DNA of 64,000 nucleotides from CAVZXS01 sp963779325. GTDB lineage: Bacteria; Bacteroidota; Bacteroidia; Chitinophagales; Chitinophagaceae. Shown here piece by piece: positions 8,761 to 17,817 of this stretch. The stretch is taken from positions 434,001 to 498,000 of the forward strand of contig CAVZXS010000037.1 in the NCBI GenBank assembly GCA_963779325.1, given 5' to 3'. The translations under genes were made by a program, and so were the position numbers. The stretch's first letter is position 1; the number at the start of each line of letters is the position of its first letter. Under the pieces are notes generated by a model. The model was not told where the DNA came from and did no database searches. It saw nothing but the letters and a program-made list of their open reading frames with translations.

Positions 8761-11559
8761 TTAAATGCTAAACGCCGTTTCAATTATTTCAGCCTGCTCC
8801 TGTTGATGAATTTTATTATAGCCCGTAGCTGTAGATGCCGAAGGCTGGCGACTTATAACACCGTAGTTAATATTTTTTAGATTCATTTGTAAAAATGAGG
8901 CCGCTCCCATGTTCAAGGGCTCTTCCTGCACCCAAAACCAAGTGGCTTTATTATATTTTTTATATAAAACTTCTAATTGTTTGGAAGGCAGCGGATACAA
9001 TTGCTCTACCCGTATAACGGCGATATCATTTCTTTTTTCTTTCTGTTGTCTTTCGGCCAAATCAAAATAAATTTTACCGCTGCAGAACAATACTTTTTTT
9101 ACACTACCGGTATCGGCATAAGTGTCATCCAATACTTCTTTAAAGCCACCGCTTGTAAATTCGCTAATGGGTGAGTAAGAACCCGGGTGCCGTAAATTAG
9201 CTTTGGGCGAAAAATTTATTAATGGCTTACGGAAAGGTCTTGCCAATTGCCTGCGCATAGCATGAAATAAATTAGACGACGTAGTGATATTGGTAATGCT
9301 CATATTCATCTCGGCACACATTTGCAAAAATCTTTCTAACCTGGCGCTGCTGTGTTCGGGCCCTTGTCCTTCGTACCCGTGCGGTAACAATAAAGTCAGG
9401 CCATTCATCCTGTTCCATTTTTGTTCGCCGGCACTTATGAATTGATCAATCATAGTTTGCGCACCGTTACTGAAATCGCCGAATTGCGCTTCCCAAATTA
9501 CCAGCGCATCGGGATTAGCTAAAGCATAACCATACTCAAAGCCCAATACACCATATTCGCTTAATAAAGAATTATAAATTCTGAATTTACCGCTGCCGTC
9601 TATTGTACTCAAGCGGCTGTATCCTTTGTTCGTTTTTTCGTCCTGCAATACGGCATGGCGATGACTGAATGTACCGCGGCGAACATCCTGCCCGCTCATT
9701 CGCACATCTTTTCCATCGGCTATTAAACTTGCATAAGAAAGTAATTCGCCGGTAGCCCAATCTATTTTGCTCTCTGTTTCAAATAATTTTATTTTTTCCT
9801 GCAGAATTTTTTCTATTTTCTTCAATGGTGTAAAATCTGCCGGCCACTGCATAATGGCGGTAAACAATTTTTTAAACCGCTCTTCGGAAATAGCGGTTAT
9901 TGGCGACTGATCAAAATCTTCAAGCGTACTGCGACGCATACTTCTCCAAACTACATCAGGCGCCTGGTAGGTATATGGCAATGGATTTTGCTTTACTTCA
10001 TCCAAACGTTCTTGCAAATCGGCCCAAAATTTTTTCTCCATCTCTTTGGCCAATTCCTGTGCATCGGGTTCGCCGTTTTCCAATAAATAATTAACATACA
10101 CTTCCCGCGGATTCGGATGCTTATCAATCAGCGCATACAACTGCGGTTGTGTAAATTTCGGATCATCGCCTTCATTGTGTCCGTGTTTGCGATAGCAAAC
10201 CATATCTATAAACACATCGCTGTTAAACTGCTGACGATAACGAGTGGCTATCTGCGCACATTTTATTACAGCTTCGGGGTCATCTCCATTTACATGAAAT
10301 ACGGGAGCCTGAATGGCCGCCGCTAATGAAGTACAATAGTCAGAACTTCTTGCATCATCAAAATCGGTAGTAAATCCTATTTGATTATTGATAACAAAAT
10401 GAATAGTACCGCCGGTGTAATAACCCTGCAGATCACTCATCTGCAATACTTCGTATACAATTCCCTGTCCTGCTACCGAGGCATCACCATGAATCAATAT
10501 GGGAAGTATTTTATCAAAATCACTTTTATATAATACATCGGCCTTTGCTCTTGCAAAACCAACCACCACCGGATCTACCGCTTCTAAATGTGAAGGATTG
10601 GGCATTAACTTCAGGTAAATATCTTTACCGCCCGAAGTAATAGTTTCGCTACCGTAACCCATGTGGTATTTCACATCTCCGCTGCCCATTGTTTGATCTA
10701 ACTTGGCCGTGCCTTCAAACTCACTGAAAATTTGTTGGTACGTTTTGCCCATTATATTGGCCAAAATATTCAACCGTCCGCGGTGCGCCATACCAATCAC
10801 CACTTCCTGCACATCATGATCGGCGGCTATATTTATAATTTCATCCAATGCGGCAATGGTTGTTTCACCGCCTTCCAAAGAAAATCTTTTTTGCCCTATA
10901 TATTTTGTGTGTAAAAACTTCTCGAACATCACGCCCTGGTTCAGTTTCTCTAAAATTCTTTTTCTTTTATCGAGCGATAAAGGGTTGGAAAAATTGTTTT
11001 CCATCTCAGTAGTTAAAAAATCGATTTTCTTTTGATCGCTGATATATTTGAATTCGATACCTACATGCGAAGCATAACATTTTTGCAGGTGAGCAATAAT
11101 ATTTCGCAGTGTTGTATTTCCCAAACCGATCAGGTTGCCGGCATGAAATGTTTTATCCAAATCTTCTTCGGATAATTTAAAAAACCCGAGATCAAGATTG
11201 GCGCCCCTGTCTTTTCTTTTACGAATGGGATTGGTATCGGCAATGAGGTGGCCCTTATTCCTGTAACCTAAAATCATACGGTATACTCTTATCTCACTCA
11301 TCCACCCGATAGCTATCGGGTCAAAAACTTCACCGGCCGAAGGTTCTGAAACAGCAGCCGAAGGCACTGAAGCAGTTGCCGCACCGCTTCCGTTAGCAGC
11401 AGATTTTGCAGGAGCCGCATTATTGGCTATTGCAAAATCAAATCCTTCAAAGAATTTTTTAAAATCGGGGTCTACACTGTCGGGGTTTTTCTCAAACTCG
11501 CGGTACAAACTTTCTATAAATGCCGGTGACTGGCTCGTGATGTATTGGAAATCCTTCAT
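8761..11559 (-). CDS. sucA: 2-oxoglutarate dehydrogenase E1 component
   Basis: The 932-residue thiamine-diphosphate enzyme decarboxylates 2-oxoglutarate and succinylates the lipoyl group of SucB in the TCA cycle. It begins with the usual E1o N-terminus (YITSQSPAFIESLYREFEKNP). Other landmarks are the active-site segment GMAHRGRLNILANIMGK, HGDASVAGQGIVYE, the ThDP-binding stretch HKHGHNEGDDP-like (RKHGHNEGDDPKFTQP) and LLPHGYEGQGPEHSSARLERFLQ. Length is normal. An 18-bp perfect palindrome (11304-11321) encodes DPIAIG just before the conserved body, in a linker. The start at 11559 fits the family. A near-consensus -7 element, GATATTTG on the minus strand, lies around 11588-11595. Confidence 0.95.
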   Translation of the reverse strand: MKDFQYITSQSPAFIESLYREFEKNPDSVDPDFKKFFEGFDFAIANNAAPAKSAANGSGAATASVPSAAVSEPSAGEVFDPIAIGWMSEIRVYRMILGYRNKGHLIADTNPIRKRKDRGANLDLGFFKLSEEDLDKTFHAGNLIGLGNTTLRNIIAHLQKCYASHVGIEFKYISDQKKIDFLTTEMENNFSNPLSLDKRKRILEKLNQGVMFEKFLHTKYIGQKRFSLEGGETTIAALDEIINIAADHDVQEVVIGMAHRGRLNILANIMGKTYQQIFSEFEGTAKLDQTMGSGDVKYHMGYGSETITSGGKDIYLKLMPNPSHLEAVDPVVVGFARAKADVLYKSDFDKILPILIHGDASVAGQGIVYEVLQMSDLQGYYTGGTIHFVINNQIGFTTDFDDARSSDYCTSLAAAIQAPVFHVNGDDPEAVIKCAQIATRYRQQFNSDVFIDMVCYRKHGHNEGDDPKFTQPQLYALIDKHPNPREVYVNYLLENGEPDAQELAKEMEKKFWADLQERLDEVKQNPLPYTYQAPDVVWRSMRRSTLEDFDQSPITAISEERFKKLFTAIMQWPADFTPLKKIEKILQEKIKLFETESKIDWATGELLSYASLIADGKDVRMSGQDVRRGTFSHRHAVLQDEKTNKGYSRLSTIDGSGKFRIYNSLLSEYGVLGFEYGYALANPDALVIWEAQFGDFSNGAQTMIDQFISAGEQKWNRMNGLTLLLPHGYEGQGPEHSSARLERFLQMCAEMNMSITNITTSSNLFHAMRRQLARPFRKPLINFSPKANLRHPGSYSPISEFTSGGFKEVLDDTYADTGSVKKVLFCSGKIYFDLAERQQKEKRNDIAVIRVEQLYPLPSKQLEVLYKKYNKATWFWVQEEPLNMGAASFLQMNLKNINYGVISRQPSASTATGYNKIHQQEQAEIIETAFSI
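11304..11321. repeat. Perfect 18-bp palindrome inside sucA
   Basis: ACCCGATAGCTATCGGGT is a perfect inverted repeat in the linker after the N-terminal region of sucA. Related CCCGAT...ATCGGG palindromes lie between genes near 36346 and 38387. Confidence 0.8.
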
Positions 11560-11682
11560 GAAGTTGTGATCTGTTTTATGTTGTATGCAAATATCGGGTA
11601 AAAATTCCGTACAAAAACCATACGATTGGCCTGTGGAGCGGTTTGCGAAAGGTTAAAAATGATCTGAAATCTGTCTAAAAAC

Positions 11683-11714
11683 AAAAGCCGGTTAAATGAT
11701 TTTAACCGGCTTTT
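11683..11714 (-). terminator. Strong terminator at the end of the his-trp block
   Basis: AAAAGCCGGTTAAA and TTTAACCGGCTTTT form a perfect 14-bp stem with a 4-base loop, 22 bases past the stop of the TlpA-like gene. It closes the long minus-strand block and separates it from sucA. Confidence 0.85.
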
Positions 11715-11735
11715 AAATATAGTGATAAGAATTAT

Positions 11736-12824
11736 TTAGTTACAACCCAACAACTCGCAGAGTTTAGACTCCAGCATGGGTCCGCGCAGGTTTTTAGCTA
11801 CTATTTTCCCGTTGGGGTCTATTAAAAAATTTTGCGGAATACCCTGCACTTTATAGAGTCTTGCAACAGCATTATTCCAAAATTGCAAGTCACTGACATT
11901 TGTCCAGGTAAGATTATCTTGCTTAATGGCTTTTAACCAACTCTCCTTTTGCCCCGGTCGGTCAAGCGATACGCCTAATATTTCAAAATTTTTCTTTTTA
12001 AATTTATTATAGGCAATTACTACATTGGGATTTTCGTCGCGACATGGCCTGCACCAGCTTGCCCAAAAATCTACCAACACATATTTACCGCGATACGAAG
12101 AAAGAGAAACCGGTTTACCGTCTATATCCGGCTGTGTAAATTCAATAGCATCGGAACCGATAGCTCCTATCTTTCCGTCAGCAATTCTCTGCGCAACCAT
12201 TTTACCCATGTTTGATTCCCTGATGGTCTTATCCAACGAATTAAATCTTTTCTCCATCAGTAATATATCATCCGTCATCTCAGCAGTAATAAGCAATAAC
12301 CAGGGTGATACGTAAGAAGCAGGTCTTTTTTGCAAATAGTTATTTACAGCTTCCTGTATTTTATTTTTGGCCTCTTCATAATCTTTCATTGCAGCAGTTG
12401 TCAGGGCCGGGTCGCCTTGGGCGCCATTAACGGCCTGTACTTTTGCATTCAAATTAAGCACCAGCGGGTTGAACGTAGTTTCAAAAGAAGCAAAATCATC
12501 ATGCGAAGCGGAGCCGGTTATTTTTAATTCGCGAACAGCCGCAGCGCTTCCGTCAACAGTTACTTTACTGTTATCTAAAAAAATATAAGCTTGCTGATTG
12601 GCGCCCAAATTTAAAATGGCAAGAGAAGGTTCCTCCATTTTACCGGTTAATACAAATATATTGTTCTGCACTTTGGCTGCAGCCAGTTGCGCATTGTCGT
12701 TCGAATTAATTAATTGAACGGTCGAACCTTCCGTCAAACCGGTAACATTACCTGTAATTTGAAAACTCTTTTGCGCCACAGCAAAAAGCGGCATTAACAA
12801 CAGGGCGATCACAATTCTTTTCAT
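11736..12824 (-). CDS. TlpA-like periplasmic thiol-disulfide oxidoreductase with DUF4369-type N-terminus
   Basis: The 362-residue exported protein has a signal peptide ending near AVAQ (about residue 17). A DUF4369-like beta domain follows (about 20-115, FQITGNVTGLTEGSTVQLIN...), then a helical middle and a thioredoxin/AhpC-type domain (about 220-355) with the redox pair in FWASWCRPCRDENP. Bacteroidota encode many such proteins, which reduce disulfides in the envelope; the exact partner cannot be read from sequence. It begins one base after the hisIE stop, so it is probably co-transcribed with the his genes, though no histidine role is known for it. Confidence 0.85.
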   Translation of the reverse strand: MKRIVIALLLMPLFAVAQKSFQITGNVTGLTEGSTVQLINSNDNAQLAAAKVQNNIFVLTGKMEEPSLAILNLGANQQAYIFLDNSKVTVDGSAAAVRELKITGSASHDDFASFETTFNPLVLNLNAKVQAVNGAQGDPALTTAAMKDYEEAKNKIQEAVNNYLQKRPASYVSPWLLLITAEMTDDILLMEKRFNSLDKTIRESNMGKMVAQRIADGKIGAIGSDAIEFTQPDIDGKPVSLSSYRGKYVLVDFWASWCRPCRDENPNVVIAYNKFKKKNFEILGVSLDRPGQKESWLKAIKQDNLTWTNVSDLQFWNNAVARLYKVQGIPQNFLIDPNGKIVAKNLRGPMLESKLCELLGCN

Positions 12825-12825
12825 A

Positions 12826-13425
12826 TTATTTATGTTGATGCCTTTCTTTTAAAATTTTTATTACATCGTCCAGGCCGGCATCTTTAGCCTGCAGCAAAAT
12901 TAGATAATGAAACAACAAATCGGCGGCTTCATTTAAAAATAAATCTTTATTAACATCTTTGGCCTCGATTATCAGTTCTACGGCCTCCTCTCCTACTTTT
13001 TGTGCAATTTTATTGATTCCTTTATCAAATAACTGTCTTACGTATGACGAAGCATCGGTCCCCGATTTTCTTAAACGTATAACATCCTCTAAATAATATA
13101 TAAAATCCTCTCTATGATTCCTTTCGCTCCAGCAGGTATCGGCCCCCGTATGGCAGGTGGGGCCCAGCGGTTCGGCCTTTATCAGCAGGGTATCGTCATC
13201 ACAATCGCTTTTTATTTCTTTTACCAATAAAAAATTACCGCTCTCCTCGCCTTTGGTCCATAAGCGGTTTTTACTACGACTGTAGAACGTAACTTTGCCG
13301 GCACTCATTGTTTTTTTCATGGCTTCTTCGTTCATAAAACCCAGCATTAAAACCCGGTGGGTTTTATAATCCTGGATAATGGCCGGCGCCAAACCGTCTG
13401 CGTATTTTTTAAAGTCTATTTTCAT
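12826..13425 (-). CDS. hisIE: Bifunctional phosphoribosyl-AMP cyclohydrolase / phosphoribosyl-ATP pyrophosphatase
   Basis: It carries out steps 2 and 3 of histidine biosynthesis in one 199-residue chain. The N-terminal HisI part has MLGFMNEEAMKKT, FYSRSKNRLWTKGE and the metal-binding DCDDDTLLIKAEPLGPTCHTGADTCW. The C-terminal HisE part has the acidic helix GEEAVELIIEAK and NEAADLLFHYLILL. Both catalytic signatures are intact and the length is normal. It is the last his gene of the block, 732 bases after hisF, with a small membrane-protein gene and repeats in between. Confidence 0.95.
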   Translation of the reverse strand: MKIDFKKYADGLAPAIIQDYKTHRVLMLGFMNEEAMKKTMSAGKVTFYSRSKNRLWTKGEESGNFLLVKEIKSDCDDDTLLIKAEPLGPTCHTGADTCWSERNHREDFIYYLEDVIRLRKSGTDASSYVRQLFDKGINKIAQKVGEEAVELIIEAKDVNKDLFLNEAADLLFHYLILLQAKDAGLDDVIKILKERHQHK

Positions 13426-13522
13426 GCCAAGGCTCCGAAAGGAGAATTTTAATTTTTTGTAATCGCACTTTTACAGTCACTAAACTCTATATACTTTTTC
13501 TACTCTATTTACTTTATAAACA

Positions 13523-13741
13523 TCATTTACTTTCTTCAGCATCCTTTGCATCAGCAGCCTTACTATCATCAGTTTCTTTATTCTCACGAACGGTTTTTAA
13601 TGTTTCCATCAATCTTTCAAAATTTTTTTGTCTGCGTTCCCGGTCATTTGATCTTCGGTAGCCTTGTTGTTTGGTCATGGTAAAAAATACAGCAAGACCG
13701 ATAACGGCAACTATTACTACTATAATTATTATCTGCATCAT
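13523..13741 (-). CDS. Small single-pass membrane protein
   Basis: The 72-residue protein has one N-terminal membrane helix (IIIIVVIVAVIGLAVFF) and a charged Arg/Lys/Asp/Glu-rich tail (RRSNDRERRQKNFERLMETLK...), probably facing the cytoplasm. No family recognised. It lies between hisIE and hisF in the same direction. A minus-strand GATATTTG near 13763 suggests it can be transcribed by itself, perhaps carrying hisIE with it. Confidence 0.55.
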   Translation of the reverse strand: MMQIIIIVVIVAVIGLAVFFTMTKQQGYRRSNDRERRQKNFERLMETLKTVRENKETDDSKAADAKDAEESK

Positions 13742-13789
13742 AAATAAACAATCATTTTGTTTTGCAAATATCGTTTTAAATCAGGAATA

Positions 13790-14140
13790 AACCCCCATCT
13801 CCGTCGCGGCGGGCTGCATCAGTTTTAAAGTTTGCTATTCTCCGGATAGGGGCAACAGCAACAATTTTAAATCGGCAGCGCCCCATCGGGGCATCGTGTT
13901 TATAGAAAATTATCACCTGTATGGCATTTCGGCTCCTGCGGAGCCGCGTGAAATTTATCAGACGCTAATATCAATTCATTCCAAAAGAAAACGGTCCTCA
14001 TAAGGCAGTGCAAATACAAATTGTAAATCTGTCCTTGAAAATTTGTTTACGGTTGAAAAAAACAACGAGACTCCTATGTAGTCCGATACTACTAAGATAA
14101 TGCTCAACTATAAACACGGAGCTCCTGCGGAGCTTAACTT
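13790..14140. repeat. Repeat-rich gap between hisF and the small membrane-protein gene
   Basis: This 415-base gap has no convincing gene. It holds several short G+C-rich hairpins: CGGCTCC-TGC-GGAGCCG (13930-13946), AGCTCC-TGC-GGAGCT (14120-14134), GCGCCCCATCGGGGC (about 13879-13895), and CTCCGTCGCGGCGGG at about 13800, similar to the palindromes inside coding genes. The TGC-loop hairpins form a small family of their own. Confidence 0.65.
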
Positions 14141-14156
14141 AATAGCGTTGCCTTAA

Positions 14157-14915
14157 TTAAAGACGCATACTTATCCCCTGCTCCGCCAATTTCTTTTTTA
14201 ATACAGGGATTTCTATTTCTTTAAAATGAAAAATACTTGCGGCCAATGCAGCATCCGCATTTCCTTTTTTGAATACTTCTATAAAATGTGCTGCGGTACC
14301 GCCGCCGCCGCTGGCTATTACGGGTACCGGCAATTCTGTAGACAGCTTATGTGTTATATCAATAGCAAATCCCTGTTTGGTTCCGTCATTATTCATACTG
14401 GTCAGTAATATTTCTCCCGCTCCGCGGTCAACGGCCTGCTTTGCCCAATCAAAACATTTTATTTCCGTCTTCGTTCTTCCGCCATTTAAATACACATACC
14501 ATTCGCCGTCCTCTTCTTTTTTTGTATCAATGGCCAATACTACGCACTGGCTGCCGAATTCTTTCGCCAACTCATTTATCAATTGCGGATTTTTAAATGC
14601 CGATGTATTGACAGAAATCTTATCAGCACCGTTTTGTAATAATACATGTACATCTTGTACGCTGCCGATACCGCCACCTACGGTGAAAGGAATATTAATA
14701 TGATGTGCAATTTTATTTACCAACTCACTCAGTGTTTTTCTTTTTTCGATGGTAGCGGTGATATCTAAAAACACTAACTCGTCAGCTCCTTGTTTTGCAT
14801 ACAATGCGCCCAACTCCACGGGGTCGCCGGCATCGCGAATGTTTTCGAAGTTGATGCCTTTTACCGTACGGCCATCTTTAATATCCAAACAGGGAATGAT
14901 TCTTTTTGTAAGCAT
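14157..14915 (-). CDS. hisF: Imidazole glycerol phosphate synthase, cyclase subunit
   Basis: HisF takes ammonia delivered by HisH and converts PRFAR to imidazole-glycerol phosphate and AICAR. The 252-residue TIM barrel has the first catalytic Asp in RIIPCLDIKDGR, phosphate-binding FTVGGGIGS and IASGGGGT, and the second catalytic Asp in LAIDTKK. Length and termini are normal. It begins two bases after the lysE stop, so the genes are tightly coupled. Confidence 0.95.
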   Translation of the reverse strand: MLTKRIIPCLDIKDGRTVKGINFENIRDAGDPVELGALYAKQGADELVFLDITATIEKRKTLSELVNKIAHHINIPFTVGGGIGSVQDVHVLLQNGADKISVNTSAFKNPQLINELAKEFGSQCVVLAIDTKKEEDGEWYVYLNGGRTKTEIKCFDWAKQAVDRGAGEILLTSMNNDGTKQGFAIDITHKLSTELPVPVIASGGGGTAAHFIEVFKKGNADAALAASIFHFKEIEIPVLKKKLAEQGISMRL

Positions 14916-14917
14916 GT

Positions 14918-15544
14918 TTATTTTCTTGTGCTAAGTGCAACTTTAATACCTAATGCAATTAATACTGTTCCGGTGATTCTTTCCAACCATACAACGAAGC
15001 GGGGAGATTGACTAAGCCAACTTCCGATTTTACCAAATAACAAAGACACGATTATATTAACCAATGTACCACCTACATTGAACCAAGTTCCTAAAAAAAG
15101 TATTTGCCAATGAACACCCGCGCCTTTCATATTTATAAATTGCGGTAAGAAGGCCAGAAAAAATAACGCCACTTTCGGATTCAATACATTGGTTAAAGCG
15201 CCTTGCCAAAATAATTTAGTGTAAGAAAGTTTATTAATCGCAGTATTTATTTCAAATGATTTTTTCTTACTCATTAATGAACGAACGCCCAAATAAATAA
15301 GATAAGCCGCACCGGCATATTTAATAATATTAAAAGCGATAGCTGATTCAGCTATTATTGCCGACAAACCTACCATGGCAGCAATAATATGCACCATACA
15401 TCCGGCCATAACACCCAACGAAGACATGATACCGGCCTTTGTTCCCTGCGCCGTGCTTCTTGCAATAACATAGAGCATGTCATTGCCCGGTGTAATATTG
15501 AGCAATAGCGCTGCGAGTGCAAAAACCCAAAAATTCTCTATCAT
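14918..15544 (-). CDS. LysE/RhtB-family amino-acid exporter
   Basis: The 208-residue membrane protein has about six hydrophobic segments and the family N-terminus ITPGNDMLYVIARSTAQGTKAGIMSSLGVMAG. LysE/RhtB proteins export amino acids such as Lys, Arg, Thr or homoserine. Its ATG overlaps the hisA stop by four bases (ATGA), and its end is two bases from hisF, so it sits inside the his operon between two genes of consecutive pathway steps. The context suggests export of histidine or a derivative, but the substrate is only inferred. Confidence 0.85.
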   Translation of the reverse strand: MIENFWVFALAALLLNITPGNDMLYVIARSTAQGTKAGIMSSLGVMAGCMVHIIAAMVGLSAIIAESAIAFNIIKYAGAAYLIYLGVRSLMSKKKSFEINTAINKLSYTKLFWQGALTNVLNPKVALFFLAFLPQFINMKGAGVHWQILFLGTWFNVGGTLVNIIVSLLFGKIGSWLSQSPRFVVWLERITGTVLIALGIKVALSTRK

Positions 15545-16368
15545 GACAGATTAATTTTAGAAAGTTCATCAATGCTTATTCTTCCTTCATAAATGGCTTT
15601 ACCGATAATTATTCCTTTGCAGCCGATAGCTTTCAATTCTTCTACATCTTTCATATTACTTACGCCGCCGCTGGCTATAAAATGAAGCGACGGAAATTTT
15701 TCAATAATATTTTTATACAATTCTGTTGAAGGTCCTTCCAATTTTCCGTCTTTACTTACATCGGTACAAAATATTTGCTGTATACCGTGTTTAGTATATT
15801 TTTCTATAAAATCATAAATCCGTATATCGGTCGTTTCTAACCAACCGCCTACGGCAATCTTTTCTTCTTTTACATCGGCGCCTAATAAAAACTTATCAGC
15901 GCCAAATTGTTTTAGCCATTTTACAAACTCCTCTTCATTCTTTACAGCAAGACTTCCGATAGTTGCAAACGCAGCGCCTGCATTAAAAACCGTTTTTACA
16001 TCTTCTTCTTTTTTTATACCGCCGCCAAAATCTATAATCAATTTTGTTTTACCCGCAATAGCTTCCAATACTTTCCAATTTTTTACCGCACCGGCTTTGG
16101 CTCCGTCCAAATCTACAAGGTGCAAGCGCAACAAACCTGCATCTTCAAATTGCTTTGCAACTTCCAAAGGGTTTTCATTGTAAATTTTCTTTTGCTCATA
16201 ATCTCCTTGGGTGAGACGCACACATTTGCCGTCGATGATGTCGATGGCGGGGATGATTAATGAACGCCTCCCATAACCCCCATCCCCGTCCGTACCGGCA
16301 CGGGCGGACCCTAAAGGGGTGTTTGTAAACACTCCGTCTTGTATAGAATTAGTTTTATTATTTGTCAT
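15541..16368 (-). CDS. hisA: Phosphoribosylformimino-AICAR ribotide isomerase with a repeat-derived N-terminal extension
   Basis: HisA isomerises ProFAR to PRFAR before HisF/HisH. The barrel from about residue 37 is standard: LIIPAIDIIDGKCVRLTQGDY with catalytic Asp, IDFGGGI, the second Asp in CTDVSKDG and IASGGVSN. In front lies an unusual extension of about 36 residues (TPLGSARAGTDGDGGYGRR), encoded by a nested palindromic repeat at 16272-16320. No ATG, GTG or TTG close to the normal start was seen, so the repeat is probably translated. It begins four bases after the decarboxylase stop. Confidence 0.92.
   Translation of the reverse strand: MTNNKTNSIQDGVFTNTPLGSARAGTDGDGGYGRRSLIIPAIDIIDGKCVRLTQGDYEQKKIYNENPLEVAKQFEDAGLLRLHLVDLDGAKAGAVKNWKVLEAIAGKTKLIIDFGGGIKKEEDVKTVFNAGAAFATIGSLAVKNEEEFVKWLKQFGADKFLLGADVKEEKIAVGGWLETTDIRIYDFIEKYTKHGIQQIFCTDVSKDGKLEGPSTELYKNIIEKFPSLHFIASGGVSNMKDVEELKAIGCKGIIIGKAIYEGRISIDELSKINLS
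16272..16320. repeat. Nested palindromic repeat in the hisA 5' coding end
   Basis: An outer pair CATCCCC ... CTAAAGGGG encloses an inner inverted repeat, GTCCGTACCGG-CACGGGCGGAC (16288-16309). The trpA copy at 19682-19696 is the outer part alone, CATCCCCTAAAGGGG. The hisA copy is 24 bases (eight codons) longer, as expected from one repeat inserted into another. Confidence 0.75.
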
Positions 16369-16372
16369 TTAG

Positions 16373-17710
16373 TCAAATCATTTGATACACTTCATGTAAT
16401 TCAGTTATTGCAATTTCAATATCTTCTTTTTTTGTTCGCCAATTTACCATGGCTGCTCGAATACAGGTTTTGCCTTTATATACAGTGGGTGTCATAAAAA
16501 CTTTACCGCGTTTGTTTAATTCCGCTAAAATCAAATTAATTTTTTCTTTACTGCCTTCTTCATCTTTTAATGTAAAGCAAACGGTATTTAATCTTACCGG
16601 CGAAGCTAATTTATAAAATGGTGATGCGTCAATGGCTGCAGCAAATTCATTTGCCAACTGAATATTATTTTCAACAATCATTCTGTATCCTTCAATACCG
16701 TACGCCATTAATGAAAACCAAGCGGGCAATGAACGAAAACGCCTTGAATTTTCCGGCACATAATTTAAGAAAGTAAAATTCTGCAATGGATCGCCGAGGT
16801 AAGGCGCATTGGAATTTTGAAATACCTGCACCTGCAACATCGTATGTTTTTTTCTTGTAAAAATAACGGCGCTGTCATACGGCACATTCAACCATTTGTG
16901 ATTATCAATCGTAATGCTGTCTGCGCCTTCCCAACCTTTTAATAAATGACTGTGCGCCGGTGAGCAATTGGCAAAGCCGCCAAAAGCCGCATCGATATGC
17001 CACCAGAAATTATATTTTGATTTTAATGAAGCGATAAATTCCATATCGTCGAAATCAACCGTATTAACCGTACCGCCGCTTGCAATTAAAATAAAAGGTT
17101 CTTCAGGATGCTGACTGATCATCTTTTCAAAAGCAATCGTATCCATACACTCTCTATAAGGCAAAACAGGTATTGAAATTATATTGCTGCTGCCAATGCC
17201 CAGCATAGCTAAAGACTTGATAGCTGATGAATGCGGTGTTGCTGTATAAATTTTCATACCCGGCTTTACACCTTCTATGGCGGCATCGTATCCTTTTTGC
17301 AGGGCCAACCACTGCCTTGCTACCGCCAGCCCGGTAAAGTTGGACATAGTAGCGCCGCTTACAAATGCACCCGTGAAATCTTCGGGCAAATTAAAAAGTT
17401 GCAGCAATAGTTTTACAGTATGTAATTCAAGAATAGCTGATACATCGCCATTGCCTTTATCGCTTTGTGTATTCTGATCAAACACCGAAGCAAGCCAATC
17501 GCCGGCAATAGCAGCCGGTGTAGTACCGCCTGTAACAAAACCCCAGTAGCGACTTCCCGAGGAAGCAACAATATTTGGCAAAAAAGATTTTTCGAACAAA
17601 GTCTGTGTCTGCGCAGCTCCCAATCCTTCATTCGATAATACAGGAAGCATATGCAATGGGTTCGCTACACCTGTTGCTGCAGTATCCAACCTGTTTAAGA
17701 TAATCAACAC
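16373..17710 (-). CDS. Pyridoxal-phosphate group II amino-acid decarboxylase
   Basis: The 445-residue fold-type I PLP enzyme resembles aromatic amino acid/glutamate/histidine-type group II decarboxylases. It shows VSGATMSNFTGLAVARQWL, the PLP Asp region WHIDAAFGGFA, the Schiff-base Lys in TIDNHKWLNVPYDSAV, and a C-terminal domain with NTVCFTL. It lies between hisH and hisA with short gaps (107 and 4 bases), so it is almost surely co-expressed with histidine synthesis. Substrate cannot be read from motifs. Candidates are aromatic amino acids or histidine; histidine fits the neighbourhood and the nearby exporter. Confidence 0.85.
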   Translation of the reverse strand: MLIILNRLDTAATGVANPLHMLPVLSNEGLGAAQTQTLFEKSFLPNIVASSGSRYWGFVTGGTTPAAIAGDWLASVFDQNTQSDKGNGDVSAILELHTVKLLLQLFNLPEDFTGAFVSGATMSNFTGLAVARQWLALQKGYDAAIEGVKPGMKIYTATPHSSAIKSLAMLGIGSSNIISIPVLPYRECMDTIAFEKMISQHPEEPFILIASGGTVNTVDFDDMEFIASLKSKYNFWWHIDAAFGGFANCSPAHSHLLKGWEGADSITIDNHKWLNVPYDSAVIFTRKKHTMLQVQVFQNSNAPYLGDPLQNFTFLNYVPENSRRFRSLPAWFSLMAYGIEGYRMIVENNIQLANEFAAAIDASPFYKLASPVRLNTVCFTLKDEEGSKEKINLILAELNKRGKVFMTPTVYKGKTCIRAAMVNWRTKKEDIEIAITELHEVYQMI

Positions 17711-17817
17711 TTAATACTTTGGCAGATTCCAATACAGCTCATATATTTTTCAAATCATTATTTAATTTATCATTCATAGTTTTATCAATCAACATTTAGT
17801 AATAAAATTTTTCAAAA

